A stretch of DNA of 64,000 bases from Dryocosmus kuriphilus (taxonomy: Eukaryota > Arthropoda > Insecta > Hymenoptera > Cynipidae). Positions 22,541 to 32,586 of this stretch are shown piece after piece. A program made the position numbers and the translations under genes. How positions within the stretch are numbered: position 1 is the first letter of the stretch; each line of letters begins with the position of its first letter. The notes beneath the pieces were generated by a model that was given only the letters and a program-made list of their open reading frames with translations, did not search any database and was not told the DNA's origin. The stretch lies in the NCBI GenBank assembly GCA_038277395.1, contig CM076193.1:90845583-90909582 (forward strand). The letters are read 5' to 3'.

Positions 22541-23520
22541 TAAAGTTTGCTTGGTTTCATAAAAACAAAAGAAATGTTTCCTATCAAGAATCAATTAAAA
22601 AATGACATTAAGAAGTTATTTGAATATTATGTTCATAATCGTAAAAAGTCGCAGACTAAAAACCTTGAAAATTTTGTTCTTAAACAGAAAAGCCCAATTT
22701 TGTATACCTCAATCAATCTATTTCCTGGTAAGTTGAACAACTCTGACCGAAATATAAGGAATCCTTCCCTTTTTTATGCCTACTTCTCTTATTTTGTTAC
22801 TCTATCTTTTTACCCTAGATCAATTAAACAATCCAGTTATTGAGAAAAGTTGTAGCCACTGCTTTTCGTTTTAAAAGATTTAAGAAATTAATGACATACT
22901 TCGGACAATCGATGTTTTATTAAGATGCAACGTTTCGGGAGGTATATCCTTCCTCTCATCAGGCTATGTTTGTCATAATGTTATAAAAATACTAAGGGAG
23001 AAACATATTGAAAAAAAATGTTTATGCTCTAGTAACTAGGTATCTGAAAATAGTTAATAATAATAATAGGTATTAAAAGATTAAAAAGAGAAAGTTTTAT
23101 CTGACTTTGACATTTTTTGGATTTTAAGGTTAGAAAGAAAAATAATGATAAAAATTGTTACCTTGGAAATTGATCCCATTGTTGATAAAAGTAACTTCAT
23201 TTTTAAAGAGAAATTTAAAACAAGAGTCCATAATTTAGGTTTAATATACTAAAAAGATTGAAAATATTTAAAATTGTTGATAAGAGTAGTTATGGAGAAG
23301 GAACGAGCATTCCTCTCCATATTAAACATGTCTCTTAAAAGACTAGATTCATGAAAATAGAAACAGAGAGCATGGGTGACAAAGGTCGAAGATTCAGTAG
23401 AGTATGAAACATAAGGTGTACTCGTATATCATAACAAATCATGAAAGTATTATAATTGTTGAACAGTAGTAATTTGTTGAAGAATGATGTAAAATGGGGA
23501 AAACAACATTAAATTCATTC
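22541..23520. other. Unassigned sequence around a PLE-like motif
   Basis: A + frame at 22547-22843 (lysine/serine-rich, 98 residues) has no recognisable domain. The only distinctive element is the hammerhead-like motif at 22932-22963. The rest is AT-rich. Confidence 0.4.
22932..22963 (-). ncRNA. Hammerhead-like core, Penelope-element type
   Basis: On - the sequence reads CTGATGA, a 21-base purine/pyrimidine segment that can pair (GGAAGG with CCTCC, loop ATATA, one or two bulges), then GAAAC. CUGANGA-stem II-GAAA is the hammerhead catalytic core. Short pairing for stem III is imperfect and stem I is not convincing. The surrounding CGAAACGTTGC resembles a sequence widely found in Penelope-like elements, which are known to carry hammerheads. 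I could not find an RT here. Confidence 0.4.
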
Positions 23521-23852
23521 TTTCTGTCGGACTATTGATCTTACGAAAATCTATTACTAGTCGTGATTCGCCCGTTTCCTTCTTAACTAGTAGTATAAGG
23601 CTAGCATACGGAGAATCGGTTTCGGTTGCTATACCTGGTTCTTTCCATTCACGAACACTTTCTTTAATTTTCTCTCACTCTACATTACTCGCGCGATAAG
23701 GATTATAAGAAAATGGTTTACTACCTAATTTTAACTTAATGTCCATCGCTATCTCGCCTGTACATCCCAATTCCTTGATATTTTTCGAAATCACATCTCT
23801 AAATTCGTTCATTACCTTTAATAAATCCTGTACTTCCTCTTTCGTTCGATCT

Positions 23853-24386
23853 TCAGCTACGTCGATGTCCTCCGGAACAATAGGCTGAGAGTCTTCGGCA
23901 TCCTGGGTGAAGTTCTGCCCGATCGACAGTTCCGGAGAAATTTACCATTAGGTCACTGTCGCTCCGGTTCATCATCGGAAGCTGGAACCCGTTTTTGCAG
24001 CACCGGGTGTTAATTAAATTGATCGAGTGCGGAGGGATCGTAGTCGCGTTCAAGGCTGTTGTAATATTCGGGTAGTTCTCACACGGAGCATCTTTTAAAA
24101 CCGCACCGGCACTGTTTTTGAAAAATAATGAATTTCCGATTTTATAATAATCCATATAAATACTGTCCGTATATGATCGCCCTATTAGCACGTCGGTGTT
24201 CAGAGTGTCATCTGGAACAATGCGAGTGCTGACACCGGGTAGTGTTACACCATCTATCGTCAGGTCACCCTTCACGATTCCCCGAGACATCACACGAAAA
24301 TGATTTGGACCGAATGATTTTAATTCAGCTTCGTTTGGTATAATTTCGAAACTGTGGGATACTGCACCGATATTTTCATTAAACAA
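23853..24386 (-). pseudogene. Ty3/gypsy protease region
   Basis: The frame holds GVTLPGVSTRIVPDDTLNTD followed by VLIGRSY, typical of the second half of the aspartic protease domain of insect gypsy elements. The expected catalytic D[ST]G[AS] lies in the preceding frame near 24400 and reads DQRAS, so the glycine is lost. It continues to NRSDSDLMVN before shifting. Confidence 0.6.
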
Positions 24387-24832
24387 TCAGATGCACGTTG
24401 ATCGATTTGCGCACAAAATTTTCTATCTTTCACAATCACTTCTTTTAGGTATTTTCTTAAATTATTATTATTTTCGGCACTACGCACTTGACTCACTTCC
24501 AATCTCTCATTACTCTTTGAAAACATGCAGTGACGCTGAGTATGTCCCTTGCCATTACACTTTTTACACCACAATTCCCTTCGCGGTTCAGGACAGTCTC
24601 TCAAAATGTGACCATACTTGTTACAATTGTAACATTTCGGGTCACCCACTTCATTACGCAGCGGAGGTCTTCGGTCTGGATTATCTTTCGCTTTTAAATC
24701 TTCCGTCGGCTGAGGTTGTAGAGGCCTTGATCCCTCGGCGCTCCGTTCGTTGTTCATATATACGTTCATGTTTACGCATGCCATGTAGTAGGGCGTCGAG
24801 GTTCTCATGCATTTGCATCCATCGCCATCCAT
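24320..24832 (-). pseudogene. Ty3/gypsy gag C-terminus with two CCHC knuckles
   Basis: Two zinc knuckles follow each other: CYNCNKYGHILRDC and CKKCNGKGHTQRHC (C-x2-C-x4-H-x4-C). They bind genomic RNA in the gag precursor. The preceding part is in another frame (24805-25467). The end overlaps the protease frame. Confidence 0.8.
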
Positions 24833-25467
24833 AAGTCTTTGGCCCCAAGTCCTATCAGTAATTGTTCTTTGGTGTCCTCAAAACTTAAATTCAATTCATG
24901 ACATAATCTGGCCTTGTGCATACAGTAGGCGAGGATTGACTCTGATGCAGTCTGCACACGTTCGATTATCTTTTGCTCCTTCTTGGTTAAATTCTCAGAG
25001 ACGATGAACGTATTGCTAAAAGCTTGTTCGAACGCTTCCCAGGTAGTTAGTTCATCGGCTTTCATTTTGAACCAATTCAAGGCTCCGTCTCGAAGATGTG
25101 ATCGCGCAGTCTCGAGCTTGATATTAGGGGACCATCTTTGCAACTGATCCATGCTTTTTAAATTTTTCAGCCATTCCCGTGCGTGCGTGCTCCCTTTTTC
25201 AACACCAAAAAATTGAATACTGCGACTGAGATCCGGCAGAACATGATACGTATCGACCGTTGAATTCGAATCGGTAGCCGGAGATACACGTGGGATAGTC
25301 ACTACTCGATCAATTATTTTCTCGAAAGCGGCGTCGCGTCGGCGGTTTTCCTCAATCAGCATAGCCATGATGCGTTCAAAAAAATTCACTTCGATCGGAG
25401 GTAGAACACTGTTATTTATTTGAAAATGACTGTCGGCCCCATCGTGATCGCGATAAAGTTGAGTCAC
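24805..25467 (-). pseudogene. Ty3/gypsy gag (capsid region)
   Basis: The protein has the retrotransposon gag core: REWLKNLKSMDQLQRW, ETARSHLRDGALNWF, then WEAFEQAFSNTF and a KEQKIIERVQ segment leading to SEDILAYC-like text (here SESILAYCMHKARLC). This is the capsid-like domain of the Mdg1/Blastopia type. A frame break separates it from the upstream N-terminal piece at 25412-25801. Confidence 0.8.
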
Positions 25468-25801
25468 TTGGGTTGAGATCGGGTTGCATAAACGGATTCA
25501 TACTGCGTTGTAATTGTGACCCGGGGTTCAGCGTACTCGCAGCTTGATTCTGCATTCGAACCGGCGATTGTTGGTTTTGTTGAACGTTATTCAAACTACC
25601 GGCGTTTAGTTCAATGCCGCGAAGATTTTCCCGACTTTGATGTAGCGGATCCTCGCCGCGATCGCGTGGTTCATTTATCGGATGACGTGCGCGCACATTT
25701 TCGTTTTCCCGATTTATGGTACCAAAGTTTTCTCTCACTGTATTATTCCGTAGAGTGGAGTCACTTTCGAATTCCGTTTCATTAAAATTTGAATCATGCA
25801 T
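25412..25801 (-). pseudogene. Ty3/gypsy gag N-terminal piece
   Basis: Asn/Gln/Ser/Arg-rich, low-complexity 129-residue frame (NNVQQNQQSPVRMQNQAAST) starting at an ATG at 25801. It ends where the gag capsid frame begins, so it is most simply the N-terminus of the same gag with a one-base break near 25460. Confidence 0.6.
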
Positions 25802-26044
25802 TGCATCAAATGCAACCGCCCCGTCCGCGCCAAGACCACGTACGAATCATTCAAATTCGTCTATTTGTATCGTTCAAATTCGTCTATTTGTAATTGATTT
25901 TCACCTCCATGATCACCCAATTTAATGTTACTTTTAACAAGTCAATTTCAGTCGAAAAATATCAGGCTCACGGGAACAGAGTCGCGCTGTTCAGAATAAA
26001 CTAAAGAAAATGTTATCACATCCAACAAGTATGAACAAGAGGGG

Positions 26045-26045
<1 letters not shown>
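25802..26045. other. Gypsy leader-like sequence with a 20-bp duplication
   Basis: TTCAAATTCGTCTATTTGTA is repeated in tandem at 25850 and 25873. Nothing else is recognised before the poly-G tract. Confidence 0.35.

Positions 26046-26125
<80 letters not shown>
26046..26125 (+). repeat. Poly-G run of 80 bases
   Basis: Eighty uninterrupted G, preceded by GGGGC. Such tracts are very rare in insect genomes. A G-quadruplex-forming tract or a sequencing/assembly artefact are both possible. Confidence 0.95.
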
Positions 26126-26126
<1 letters not shown>

Positions 26127-26225
26127 GCCTTTCTTTTCCTCGAATCTTCTCGACGTTTCTTCCATGTTTAGAAATTTAGGCGTAAATCCAAAAACTGAAC
26201 AAACTCTGAGTCACTTTTTGATGAT

Positions 26226-26800
26226 TGTTGAGGCCGAATGCTACAATCGCTTTAAAATTATGTAAATATTTATGAATCAAATATCTTCCCTTTGTTAACC
26301 TTCTTCGCATTTTGAGTTAAATTCTAAATGACCGTCTGGGCACTCTTCCTGTCCTTCAAAGTAGGATTATCCCAACCATCGGTAGTCTAAACTCTCACTA
26401 TTTGTATTTGTACATCGAATTTCGCCATCGTCGCCACTTAATTTATAGTCTTGCTTCGGTCCTTGAGAGTCCTTTTTGCTGATTCGACCCTCAACCTGAA
26501 GCAACTATATTTCCAAACCCCCTACCTTCACACTTAGCCCTTTCCACTACCTACTTTTACAGTGTACCTTCGTACCATAGGCATTCAAAATCTGGAATTC
26601 GAAACGAAAGCATGTAGAAAATCGTCATCACAAGCTAGCAAAGATGTTATCAAGCCATATCTCAATAAATTGTATGTTTGTTTTACATAAATCTGCTTCT
26701 TCATTCAACAACATATTAGATCCTTGTTAAGCAATAAGGAGTGATCATCAGCGCAAGAAAAACGATTATTTTGGCGTAAATGAAGATCCGCAACGTAACA
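26226..26800 (+). repeat. BEL/Pao 5' LTR
   Basis: Begins TGTTGAGG and ends CGTAACA. It contains AATAAATTG near 26669. It is nearly identical to 33222-33795. Confidence 0.95.
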
Positions 26801-26820
26801 TGGTCCTTCGAGCTTCGGAT
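26801..26820 (+). promoter_or_regulatory. Primer-binding site of the BEL element
   Basis: TGGTCCTTCGAGCTTCGGAT starts directly after the 5' LTR with TGG, complementary to a tRNA CCA end. A similar TGGTCCTTCGAGC sequence is usual for this position in BEL/Pao elements. I do not name the tRNA. Confidence 0.65.
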
Positions 26821-26859
26821 ATCAGCTTAACGAATAGACTTACATCCAGCGTCAAACAA

Positions 26860-27190
26860 GTGAGCTGTGAATTCGTGCAGTGAGGTGAATTATTCAACTT
26901 GCAATTTGTGCCGTGAAAAGCGAAAAACTCAACTGCGAACTCGTGAAGTAATCAAGCCATTTTGCATTTGTGCAGTAAAAAGCGAAAAAACTAAACTGCG
27001 AAATCGTGCAGTAAACAAGTAACTTCGAATTTGTGTAGTGAAAAGCGGACAGCCTGAACTGTGAATTCGTGCAGTGAATAAGTGAATTATTCAACTGTAA
27101 ACTTGTGCAGTGAAAAGCGAACATTGAACTTGTGTGGTGAAGAGCAAACTACTAAACTGTGAACTCGTGCAGTGAACATTAATCTATTCA
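26860..27190 (+). repeat. BEL leader tandem repeat (~65 bp)
   Basis: Diverged units built on GAACTCGTGCAGTGAA...TTTGTGCAGTGAAAAGCGAA recur about five times. It lies in the untranslated leader between primer-binding site and gag. Confidence 0.7.
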
Positions 27191-27402
27191 AACATAAACA
27201 TGTGCCGTGAGTGGTGAATTGCGACCGACCACATCCAAGGAATTGCAGAAACGGAATTAAAGCGAGCCCTGGGAAAATCTACAACAGCAAGCAGAGTCAA
27301 CAAAAAAGTGAGTCTATCTGACATGTTAAACAATTGAATCGTCTATCCTTTCTTAATATTTTTACATTTCTTATCATGCGCATTTGATTTCGTCTATCTC
27401 AG

Positions 27403-28737
27403 TTGCTAAATAAAATATTAATTCGTAAAATGGAGCCAGATACCGAAGCCATGCTCAAAAAGCTGGTCAGATCACGTGCCCCGTTAAAAGGCAAAATAAC
27501 TAGTTTAAAAAATTATTTGAATCGACCTCTTACAGAACAAATTAGGGGCGAACTAATCGAAAAATGCGAAGGTCTTAAGGGAATACGCGATAAGTTTGAC
27601 GGAATTCAGTCACAAATAGAATCCTTAATTACTGATGAAGAGTTTGAAAAGGAACAACTCGAGAGGGAGAGCTTTGACGAAGAACTTTGCTCTGCATTAG
27701 CAAAGGCTAAGGCATATATTAACAATGATCAAACCGCTCTTTTGTCCGTTCAATCCACCAGCCTATTAAACACATCAATTCATTCAAATCTAAGTATTCC
27801 AAATATTCAGCATTCTAATCCGCAAGATCAGTTAGACTCTAACAATGCGCCATTAAATCTTTCATTAATTCAACACCAAAATTCACTGATCTCATCTGCT
27901 CCTGCTGCTACGGATATTTCAAATCCTAATTCGATTCATTCTGTTCAAAGTGGTTCGAACACTCTGAACAACAACTCTCAAATAATTTCCGAAAATAATC
28001 TTTTATCCAGACATCAGTCAAACGCGATCGCAAATCATTCAGCCACACAAGCTTCGCCTGTAGATAGGTACATAATCGGTGCCGAATCAAACTATCGAAT
28101 ACCCCGAGCAGACTTGCCTAAATTCGAAGGGTCATACGAAAAATGGCCTGGATTTAGCGACACCTTTAAATCAGCTATACATAATTGCAACAAATTTTCT
28201 GATTCAGAAAGGTTAATGTATCTGCGATCGTGCCTGCAGGGCAAAGCCGCAGAAAAAATCGAGTCTCTAGAGACTACCGCGGCAAATTACCATGTAGCGT
28301 GGTCCATTTTAGAGAAATATTACGATGATCCCGTCGCGGTAATAGGTAACCGTATACGAGCTCTTTTTGAACTGTCACCCTGTCAAAATACGTCAGCGTC
28401 TGCGTTAGGAGAGATTCTTGACAACGCGACTAAACATTATCGTGCCCTTGAAGCGTTAAACAAACCATTCCTGGAATCATTCCCGATTTACCTCTTAGTT
28501 TCAAAGCTTGTTCAACAATCGCGAATAAAATGGAAAGAAGAGACGCAAGGTAACTCCTCTCCAAAAATGAGCGAATTGTTAGATTTTTTGCACTCTCGCA
28601 GAAAGATACTTGAAACGTATAAGCCGAATAAAAGCGAAAAACAGGATCAGCATGACAGGAACAAAAATCGACGAATGCACTCGAATAACGAAATTCATAA
28701 TTCTCATTCATACGCGACTCAATACAAGGCCTTTTGA
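27403..28737 (+). CDS. BEL/Pao gag domain (DUF1759)
   Basis: The first 444 codons of the gag-pol frame. A charged, helical N-terminal part (residues ~1-110), a Gln/Ser/Asn-rich linker (~115-225) and then the DUF1759 core: LPKFEGSYEKWPGFSDTFKS, SERLMYLRSCLQGKAAEKI and YDDPVAVIGNRIRALFEL. The first good ATG in sequence is MEPDTEAMLKK, nine codons inside the frame. TGA at 28735-28737 interrupts it, but the same frame continues past it into the zinc-knuckle region, so this is a nonsense codon, not the natural end. Confidence 0.88.
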   Translation: MLNKILIRKMEPDTEAMLKKLVRSRAPLKGKITSLKNYLNRPLTEQIRGELIEKCEGLKGIRDKFDGIQSQIESLITDEEFEKEQLERESFDEELCSALAKAKAYINNDQTALLSVQSTSLLNTSIHSNLSIPNIQHSNPQDQLDSNNAPLNLSLIQHQNSLISSAPAATDISNPNSIHSVQSGSNTLNNNSQIISENNLLSRHQSNAIANHSATQASPVDRYIIGAESNYRIPRADLPKFEGSYEKWPGFSDTFKSAIHNCNKFSDSERLMYLRSCLQGKAAEKIESLETTAANYHVAWSILEKYYDDPVAVIGNRIRALFELSPCQNTSASALGEILDNATKHYRALEALNKPFLESFPIYLLVSKLVQQSRIKWKEETQGNSSPKMSELLDFLHSRRKILETYKPNKSEKQDQHDRNKNRRMHSNNEIHNSHSYATQYKAF

Positions 28738-28782
28738 CATTTATATAAGGGTACTCATTTTACTCAATATTGCGAAAAAATA

Positions 28783-29643
28783 GTGAATTCAAGCGTCTCC
28801 GAACGAATAAATATCGTTAAAAAAGCAAATTTATGCTTCAACTGTCTGAAATCGAATCATCGGGTAGAAGATTGTAAATCAGACCACTGTAAAATGTGCA
28901 GCAAAAAACATCACACAATTTTACATCTCGAAAACGACAAGGGAGATAAGAACCCTCAAACGACTATTGCGAAATCAAATGAAAAGCCCCCTCAATCGAC
29001 GTACGTGAATACATTCTATTCGAAAAAGGAACAACCAAGTGAAAGTCTTTTGAATACCGCAATCGTGGAGATTATGAATCAGAATGGAAGTTATAGCGAA
29101 GGCAGATTTCTTCTTGATTCTTGCTCACAACCACATCTTTTGACGACACGAATGGTATCGAAGATAGGTCTTGCAAAACACGTCGTTAATGTTCCTTTAG
29201 GTGCCGTAAACTCATTATCATCATGCATCAAATACATGACACAAACCAAGGTCAAATCGCGCTTAAATAATTTTTCCTTAAATCTCGAATTTTTGGTAGT
29301 AGATGAAATTAACGAGCTACTACCTTCAAGACCCATGAATCAACTAGATTTTAAGAGTCCGAATAATATCAAACTAGCTGACCCATCTTTCAATAGGCCA
29401 GCTCCAGTGGACGGTATTATTGGAGCTGAGTTCTTTCTTCAACTTCTCAGACAAGGTCAAATTAAAATTCCCGGCCACAATATTATATTACAAAATACCG
29501 TTTTTGGATGGTTCATATCTGGCAAAACACTCGTCACAAGCCCAGTAAAACAAACGTCATGTCATCTCATCACAATGTCGTTAAGTAGCCAGTTAGAAAA
29601 GTTCTGGACAATTGAAAATTGTCCGGAAAAGAAAATCTTCTGA
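28783..29643 (+). CDS. BEL/Pao zinc knuckle and protease (DUF1758)
   Basis: Continues the gag frame after TGA. It has a knuckle pair (CFNCLKSNHRVEDCKSDHC), then the retropepsin-like DUF1758 domain with LLDSCSQPHLLT (the catalytic-site position D-S, here DSCSQ) and DGIIGAEFFLQLL, then NTVFGWFISG. TGA at 29641-29643 ends the open stretch, and the frame again continues beyond. In BEL elements this region separates gag from RT within one polyprotein. Confidence 0.85.
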   Translation: MNSSVSERINIVKKANLCFNCLKSNHRVEDCKSDHCKMCSKKHHTILHLENDKGDKNPQTTIAKSNEKPPQSTYVNTFYSKKEQPSESLLNTAIVEIMNQNGSYSEGRFLLDSCSQPHLLTTRMVSKIGLAKHVVNVPLGAVNSLSSCIKYMTQTKVKSRLNNFSLNLEFLVVDEINELLPSRPMNQLDFKSPNNIKLADPSFNRPAPVDGIIGAEFFLQLLRQGQIKIPGHNIILQNTVFGWFISGKTLVTSPVKQTSCHLITMSLSSQLEKFWTIENCPEKKIF

Positions 29644-29694
29644 GTAGAAGAAAACGAATGCGAAACTCATTATAAGAAACACACTACTCGAGAT

Positions 29695-30150
29695 ATGGCG
29701 AGCGGAAGGTACTGTGTTAAACTTCCCTTCAGAGAAAATGTGGGCGAAATAGGAGAGTCATACTCAAATGCGTTGAAACGATTATATTCCCTTGAACGAA
29801 CTTTTATAAAAAAACCAGAAATAAAAAATCTTTATATCGAAAACCTTAAAACTTATCAAACGAATGGTTACATGTCCGAAGTAAAAGCAGTGTCAAAAAA
29901 TGAAGGGTACTATTTGCCTCATCATGCGATCATAAAAAACACTAGTTTGACAACGCAGTTACGCGTAGTATTCGATGGCTCTGCGAAAACAGCCACCGGC
30001 CTATCATTAAATGACGCGCTTATGGTAGGACCTACCATTCAAGACCACTTATTTAGCTCTATTAGTGCGTTTTCGATCACATCCCTTTGTCTTAACTGCG
30101 GATATAGAAAAAATATATTTGCAAACGATAGTTCATCCCGACGACCGTAA
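29695..30150 (+). CDS. BEL/Pao pol, start of reverse transcriptase
   Basis: Same frame as gag after the second TGA. It contains RYCVKLPFR, SYSNALKRLYSLER and then the RT opening YYLPHHAI, LRVVFDGSAKT and SLNDALMVGPTIQ. The frame breaks at about 30062-30065, after which RT continues one base over. Confidence 0.88.
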   Translation: MASGRYCVKLPFRENVGEIGESYSNALKRLYSLERTFIKKPEIKNLYIENLKTYQTNGYMSEVKAVSKNEGYYLPHHAIIKNTSLTTQLRVVFDGSAKTATGLSLNDALMVGPTIQDHLFSSISAFSITSLCLNCGYRKNIFANDSSSRRP

Positions 30151-30607
30151 ATACCAAAGGATTTTGTGGCGCGAAGATCCTTCTGATCAGATCAAAACTT
30201 ACGAGTTAAACACCGCGACGTTTGGTACTTCCGCCGCTCCCTTTTTAGCGATTCGATCGTTACATAAACTTGCAGAGGACGAAGCGAGCTCTTTTCCTAA
30301 GGCCGTTAAGATTTTGAAAAACGACTTTTACGTGGATGATATGCTCACCGGAGCTTCGACTTTCAAAGAGGCTGAACAATTGCGTGACGAATTAATAGAA
30401 ATCACGCGTAAGGGAGGCTTGAACTTGAGGAAATGGGCCTCAAATGATTTAAGTTTAATCAAACCACTATTAAATTGTTCCGATGAACCGTTTTTTAAAC
30501 TGAATTTAGATATGACAGCGAAAACTTTAGGCATTCATTGGAATGCAAAACGAGATATAATCTTATTTACCGTGAATCAGAGTAACGAAACAAAAAAAAA
30601 ACATTAA
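30065..30607 (+). CDS. BEL/Pao reverse transcriptase core
   Basis: The RT palm continues here in another frame: FVLTADIEK (first catalytic aspartate), YELNTATFGTSAAPFLAIRS and the active-site FYVDDMLTGA (YVDD at about 30330). It ends in an A10 run near 30591-30600, where the original frame resumes. The two shifts compensate each other. The second one lies in a homopolymer and may be an assembly error. Confidence 0.9.
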   Translation: MRFRSHPFVLTADIEKIYLQTIVHPDDRKYQRILWREDPSDQIKTYELNTATFGTSAAPFLAIRSLHKLAEDEASSFPKAVKILKNDFYVDDMLTGASTFKEAEQLRDELIEITRKGGLNLRKWASNDLSLIKPLLNCSDEPFFKLNLDMTAKTLGIHWNAKRDIILFTVNQSNETKKKH

Positions 30608-30639
30608 CGAAACGTGAAATTCTCTCTCAAATCGCGCAA

Positions 30640-32502
30640 TTGTTCGATCCTCTCGGTCTTCTAGGTCCTGTTATAGTACATGGGAAAATCTTAATGCAAA
30701 AAATGTGGATTCTTAATTTAGGATGGGACACACCGGTTCCAAGCGAAATTTACAATGCTTGGCGAGAATATTGCGAACAATTACCACACCTATCTAAGTT
30801 ACAAGTCAATCGGAAATTATTCGCGGAAGATTACTCCACTCTTCAATTACACGGATTTAGTGACTCTAGCGAAAGGGCTTACGGGGCTGCTATCTATATC
30901 CGATCTGCTTCAAATCAGGGAAGATACGAAGCACATTTAATTAGTTCGAAATCGAGAGTCGCTCCAATTAAAAGTTTATCTTTACCGCGACTTGAGCTGT
31001 GTGCAGCTCTTCTACTAGCTCAATTATATGAAGCGACATCTCAAGCTTTACGGCATTTGATCTTTGAAAAAATTGTTTTTTGGTCTGATTCCACAATCAC
31101 ACTACACTGGATCAACACTCCTCTTAACTTACTTCCAACGTTTGAAAGAAACCGCGTGTCTAACATCACAACTATAACTAGTTCTATCATGAATCATGAA
31201 TGGAGACACGTCCGGTCAAAGGACAACCCCGCTGACCTGGTTTCACGAGGTCTCATGCCTAGAGAATTAATTGATTCTCAATTATGGCTTAATGGGCCGA
31301 CGCGGATTAACAATAATGAAAATCTTTGGCCAGAATCAGTCTTAAAATTTTCCGAAAAGCCGGAATTAATGAAACCCATCGCGTCACTCTCAGTCAATAA
31401 AATCAAAATTTTAGAGTCAAATCCTGAGTCATGCAAGGCACAGGTCAGTCTAAAATTATTACACCACTTTTCTTCTTCTAACGAATTGCGGCGATTTATT
31501 GCGTGTTGTAAACGAGTCACCCACAACGCGAAGAATGATAATAAATTCGCAGGAGATTTGAATATTAGTGAATTAAAAAATGCTACCATTAACATGATCA
31601 AATTAATTCAGGAAGAAGGATTTCCCATTGAACTAAAATGTTTAAAATCTAATGGTCAATTAAAGGGAAAACTTAACAATCTAGCTCCCTTTATCGATTC
31701 TGAAGGAATTATGAGAGTAGGAGGTAGAATCGATAAAGCTAATCTCCCTTTTTCACAAAAACATCCAGCGCTGTTACCACACCATCATTTCACTGACGTT
31801 TTAATTCGAGAAGAACACATAAAAGCTATGCATGGCGGTATACAAACTACCCTTAATTTCCAACATGAAAACTTTTGGATTACTAACGGACGAAATGCGG
31901 TCAAACGAATAATACGTAAATGCGTTACTTGCGCTCGCGCCAGCCCTTCGACTCCCCAATATACGATGGGAGATCTTCCAATATGTCGTCTCTCTCTTGA
32001 TCGTCCTTTTCTAGTTTCTGGTATAGATTATTGCGGTCCGTTTTATATAAAAGAAAAACGACACAGAAATCGTAACAAAATTAAGATCTTCGCAGCCATT
32101 TTCGTTTGTTTCGCCACTAAGGCCGTTCATATTGAGCTCGTTTGTGATCTCACCACCGAAGCCTTCGTGGCTGCGTTGCGACGATTTTTTAGTAGACGTG
32201 GTCTGAGTTCAGACATTTATTCGGATAATGCCACAAATCTTGTTGGCGCTAAAAATGAGATTGAGGACATCCAAAATCTTTTATCTTCTCATGAGCACAA
32301 TAAATCGGTGGAGAGAGCACTGACAAGCGAGAGTATTGCGTGGCACGTGATTCCACCTCGATCTCCACATTATGGCGGGCTTTGGGAGGCCGCGGTGAAA
32401 TCTTTTAAACACCATCTTCTACGAGTCGTGGGTAATACTCTCCTAACATATGAAGACTTACACACGCTGACCACTGAGATAGAGGCAATTTTAAATTCGT
32501 GA
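30640..32502 (+). CDS. BEL/Pao RNase H (peptidase A17 region) and integrase
   Basis: Back in the gag frame. It begins FDPLGLLGPVIVHGKILMQ (A17/RT thumb), then RNase H-like HGFSDSSERAYGAAIYIRS and the VFWSDSTITLHWI block. The integrase H2C2 finger follows (LPHHHFTDVLIREEH ... CVTCARASP). The rve core has DYCGPFYIKEK, YSDNATNLVGAKNE and PHYGGLWEAAVKSFK, giving the three acidic residues D, D and E. TGA at 32500-32502 follows ILNS, where the family has an arginine, so CGA to TGA is likely. Confidence 0.9.
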   Translation: MFDPLGLLGPVIVHGKILMQKMWILNLGWDTPVPSEIYNAWREYCEQLPHLSKLQVNRKLFAEDYSTLQLHGFSDSSERAYGAAIYIRSASNQGRYEAHLISSKSRVAPIKSLSLPRLELCAALLLAQLYEATSQALRHLIFEKIVFWSDSTITLHWINTPLNLLPTFERNRVSNITTITSSIMNHEWRHVRSKDNPADLVSRGLMPRELIDSQLWLNGPTRINNNENLWPESVLKFSEKPELMKPIASLSVNKIKILESNPESCKAQVSLKLLHHFSSSNELRRFIACCKRVTHNAKNDNKFAGDLNISELKNATINMIKLIQEEGFPIELKCLKSNGQLKGKLNNLAPFIDSEGIMRVGGRIDKANLPFSQKHPALLPHHHFTDVLIREEHIKAMHGGIQTTLNFQHENFWITNGRNAVKRIIRKCVTCARASPSTPQYTMGDLPICRLSLDRPFLVSGIDYCGPFYIKEKRHRNRNKIKIFAAIFVCFATKAVHIELVCDLTTEAFVAALRRFFSRRGLSSDIYSDNATNLVGAKNEIEDIQNLLSSHEHNKSVERALTSESIAWHVIPPRSPHYGGLWEAAVKSFKHHLLRVVGNTLLTYEDLHTLTTEIEAILNS

Positions 32503-32586
32503 CCTATAACCACCCTTTCCTCAGATCCCAATGACCTATCCGCTTTAACACCTGCTCACTTCCTCATAGGCGATTCCTTTAGAAGC

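Larger units (their letters stand above)
23530..25801 (-). mobile_element. Decayed Ty3/gypsy retrotransposon (gag, protease, start of RT)
   Basis: Reading on -: gag (25801 to about 24800), a two-knuckle nucleocapsid region (24700-24550), a protease-like region (24386-23853) and the N-terminal part of RT (about 23760-23530). The RT part reads KESVREWKEPGIATETDSPY, LILLVKKETG and LVIDFRKIN, the standard gypsy RT opening. It is broken by at least three frame shifts and stops, and RT is truncated after that. No flanking LTR was identified; the sequence 25802-26040 would be its leader. Confidence 0.8.
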
